Positions 61,914-64,000 of a DNA stretch of 64,000 nt are shown here, piece after piece; the stretch's first letter is position 1, and each line of letters begins with the position of its first letter. Source of the DNA: Harmothoe impar (taxonomy: Eukaryota; Annelida; Polychaeta; Phyllodocida; Polynoidae). The stretch spans positions 44,547,472 to 44,611,471 of the forward strand of contig OX381715.1 of NCBI GenBank assembly GCA_947462335.1, written 5' to 3'. The notes under the pieces were generated by a model. The model did no database searches. It was not told the DNA's origin and saw nothing but the letters and a program-made list of their open reading frames with translations. The position numbers and the translations under genes are program-made.

Positions 61914-62840
61914 TGTAGGGGTACTATTGTACATTGGTGTCATACACAGTATTCTCGACTAACACCTATTGTTTCCGGGAGAGGACTCAAAACTCATTTT
62001 GGCATAAGAAAAGGAAGGTTCAGGATCTGTCCTGGTTAAGCGCCTATAAAGGCGATGAGAGATTCCAGCGAGCGGACGATGAGTATTATACTCGGGAAGA
62101 GGAAGAACTGTCCTGGTATAATGTCCAGTTGGATCGTCAGTCAATGCAGGATCAATACGCAGCATTTTCTGAAGAATTGACTTCCCTGCTGAAGGAGAGG
62201 GATGAAATCATCTCAGGAACTCGGGTGAATGGAGGAGTACCGAGATCTCGGGAGGTACTACCTCAGTTTGATCCGTTTACGAAAGGGAATGCAACATAGC
62301 ATGTTGAGGCTAATGTGTATAAGAGTGTAGGGGTACTACATTACATATTAATCTCATATGCGGTATTTCCGAGTAACGTCCGTTGTTCACTCGGCTCCTC
62401 TACCTGGAGCTATCGCACACAGCGTCCGGGAGAGGACGCGGGTCCTCTCCGGGTTACCGTGTGCCGCTCTCAGGTGGGTGGCAGACCCTCCCACCTGGCC
62501 ACGTGACCAAAGGACCGGTGGTTATATGAGACCTGTGTGTTTACTCGAGAGGCCAGTGAGTGCAGGCCCGGCTGACGGCATACTTCACTCTGTCCAACCG
62601 TGTGGACGAAGTTGTATATCATTATTATACTGATTGTTTCCTATATATATATAGAAACGTACAAAAGCCGTGTGTTACTATCACACCTAGTGTTTCCTGT
62701 TCAGAAACATGATTGCTTTGTAATAAAAGTCTGTTTATTCTCGCACCTGGAAACTGCCGTTCTCATTGTTCCTTAAACTAGAATAACTACGAACCACCAC
62801 ACTGGTGCCATGACCAGTAGCAGCAAGGGTAGCAGAACAA
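61914..62840 (+). mobile_element. Ty3/Gypsy-type LTR array: partial LTR, internal tail, LTR, PBS
   Basis: TGTAGGGGTACTA occurs at 61914 and 62326. The first copy holds only the start of an LTR, joined to coding-like internal sequence (to 62299). The second is a complete LTR (62326-62801, 476 bp) with AATAAAAG (62719) followed by CTGGTGCCATGACCAG, the same primer site as in the other Gypsy elements. Internal sequence on both sides of one LTR suggests recombination between copies. Confidence 0.65.
61985..62299 (+). pseudogene. C-terminal fragment of a retroelement ORF
   Basis: Open frame of about 100 codons ending at TAG, with a charged helical region (KGDERFQRADDEYYTREEEE, then LKERDEIISG). 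No ATG is at its 5' end. It lies just before an LTR and is probably the end of gag, pol or a third ORF. Not assignable further. Confidence 0.45.
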
Positions 62841-64000
62841 GAGAATTGTTCGGGAATATGTTCAGGCTAGTCCGAACGGAAAGTCCCTTTTGGACAGAGA
62901 ATGGCTACCAGGGGTAAGCCAGGGGGGTCTTACATAAGCAGAGACAAATATTGACCCCAACTTATATGGTGTTAGGAATAATTTTGGCGGTACCCTTACT
63001 TTGGCATAAAGAAACATTCCTAAAATTTTAGAAAATTTAAGGAAATTTACCCTTAAATAATGAGGTCACATGACCGTTGCTAGGGAGATTCCTTTGATGA
63101 CGTCATATTTTGGAGGGGTTCCCCAGAAATATTTCCAAACTTGAAAATATATTTCTCAAAGTACAGAAATGATTGTCACTGGATATAATAAACCGGTTTA
63201 CCACATTAACTGCCTTTCAAGCTCCTACCATACCTACATGCTAGAGTTTATGTTTTAGATCCTTCAGGGTGGTTGGATACCCTTTTCTTCTATACAGAAG
63301 GCTATTAGTGAGGGAGCTTATCCTGCTATCAGGCTCTATATGACAGGGTTTAAATAGGATATACCTGCCAAAATTAATTCTATCATGATGCATACATCTT
63401 TTGGGTTCTGCTGGGTTCTGCTGCATGCATGTACGTTCCCATACACCTCCCCTCCCCTATTCTAGTTGTTACAGCATGGGTAAGGTTGAAACTTTTATGT
63501 ATTTTGGGAATTATTGAAGAAATTGTAGAATTTGTTGACAGAAAATCTTTCTAACAACACATTACTTATTATATTTAACCTTAGATGAGCTATGTGATGA
63601 AGCATGATACATGGTAGGTTGCCACAAATAGATTCAGGGGGGATGGACATCCTTTTCTATCACTATTAGTCACAGTTTACACTCTACAAAAATTACCAAG
63701 TTGAGAAATATTTATTTAATTCAGGATCTGCCACGACCCCTAATGGACATGTTCGGAAAACATTCTCAAAAAACATTATTTGCCCTAACTTGCTTAACTC
63801 CCCCCAAAATACCCATTTTTGACATGGTCACATTCTGAGGGGAGTAAAGTAAATAAAAAATTCTTGTAGAAAATTCACAACAAAAGGAGTTGAAAAAGAA
63901 CATGTTAAAGAAGAACATACCCAAAGCAATAGTTCAAATAAGTATCCAAAAGTTGAGGAAAATGGATTTACCCTTAAAGACCACATCCGGAGGTTTTGAA
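62841..64000. other. Possible Gypsy leader then non-coding DNA
   Basis: The first ~90 bases after the primer site may be retroelement leader. The remainder is AT-rich with no ORF or repeat that I can support. Confidence 0.4.

Overview
The window is animal nuclear DNA, most likely from an aquatic invertebrate; the species cannot be told from the sequence. The evidence is a spliced six-exon host gene with GT-AG introns, several LTR retrotransposons, many hairpin/TIR elements and minisatellites, and an integrated Polinton/Maverick (adintovirus-like) element. No bacterial-type gene organisation, rRNA or CRISPR is present.

Layout. 1-20 kb is retrotransposon-rich. It holds a truncated solo LTR (1-406), a TIR element (2512-3572), an 80-bp tandem repeat, a rearranged Ty3/Gypsy remnant (about 5461-7146) and a nearly complete 11.7-kb Ty3/Gypsy element on the minus strand (7858-19552; LTRs differ by one base; TSD CATA). 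That element carries gag, a canonical -1 frameshift site with a stem-loop, protease-RT-RNaseH-integrase, and an unusual third ORF with C2H2-like fingers, but it is broken by three in-frame TGA codons and several frameshifts. 20.8-21.6 kb is a foldback array of a 15-mer.

22.87-60.29 kb (minus strand) is one host gene, assembled here from six phase-compatible exons. It encodes a 233-aa four-helix membrane protein of the TMEM272-like type. Its last intron holds a 10.5-kb Polinton (23171-33674) with ~394-bp TIRs and a TATATA target duplication. The Polinton's genes are open: packaging ATPase, pX-like protein, a conserved 391-aa Polinton protein, chromodomain integrase, minor capsid/penton protein, a pVI-like protein, a major capsid protein, adenain-type protease, and three unassigned ORFs. 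No DNA polymerase B is visible, although the capsid and integration modules look intact.

Intron 1 (36.3-60.2 kb) is filled with mobile DNA: TIR elements, a 5.05-kb Copia-type LTR element with 164-bp LTRs and an initiator-tRNA-Met half-type primer site, a 16-bp satellite, and a 52-bp minisatellite made of 18 exact-period copies of the exon-1 splice donor. 60.4-64 kb holds another Ty3/Gypsy-type LTR with its primer-binding site and little else.

Functionally there are three layers: the host membrane-protein gene; a virus-like DNA transposon whose capsid, packaging, protease and integrase genes form one compact cluster; and older or non-autonomous repeats. The most notable items are the polymerase-less Polinton inside a host intron, the amplified splice donor, and the Gypsy element with a frameshift signal and a third ORF.
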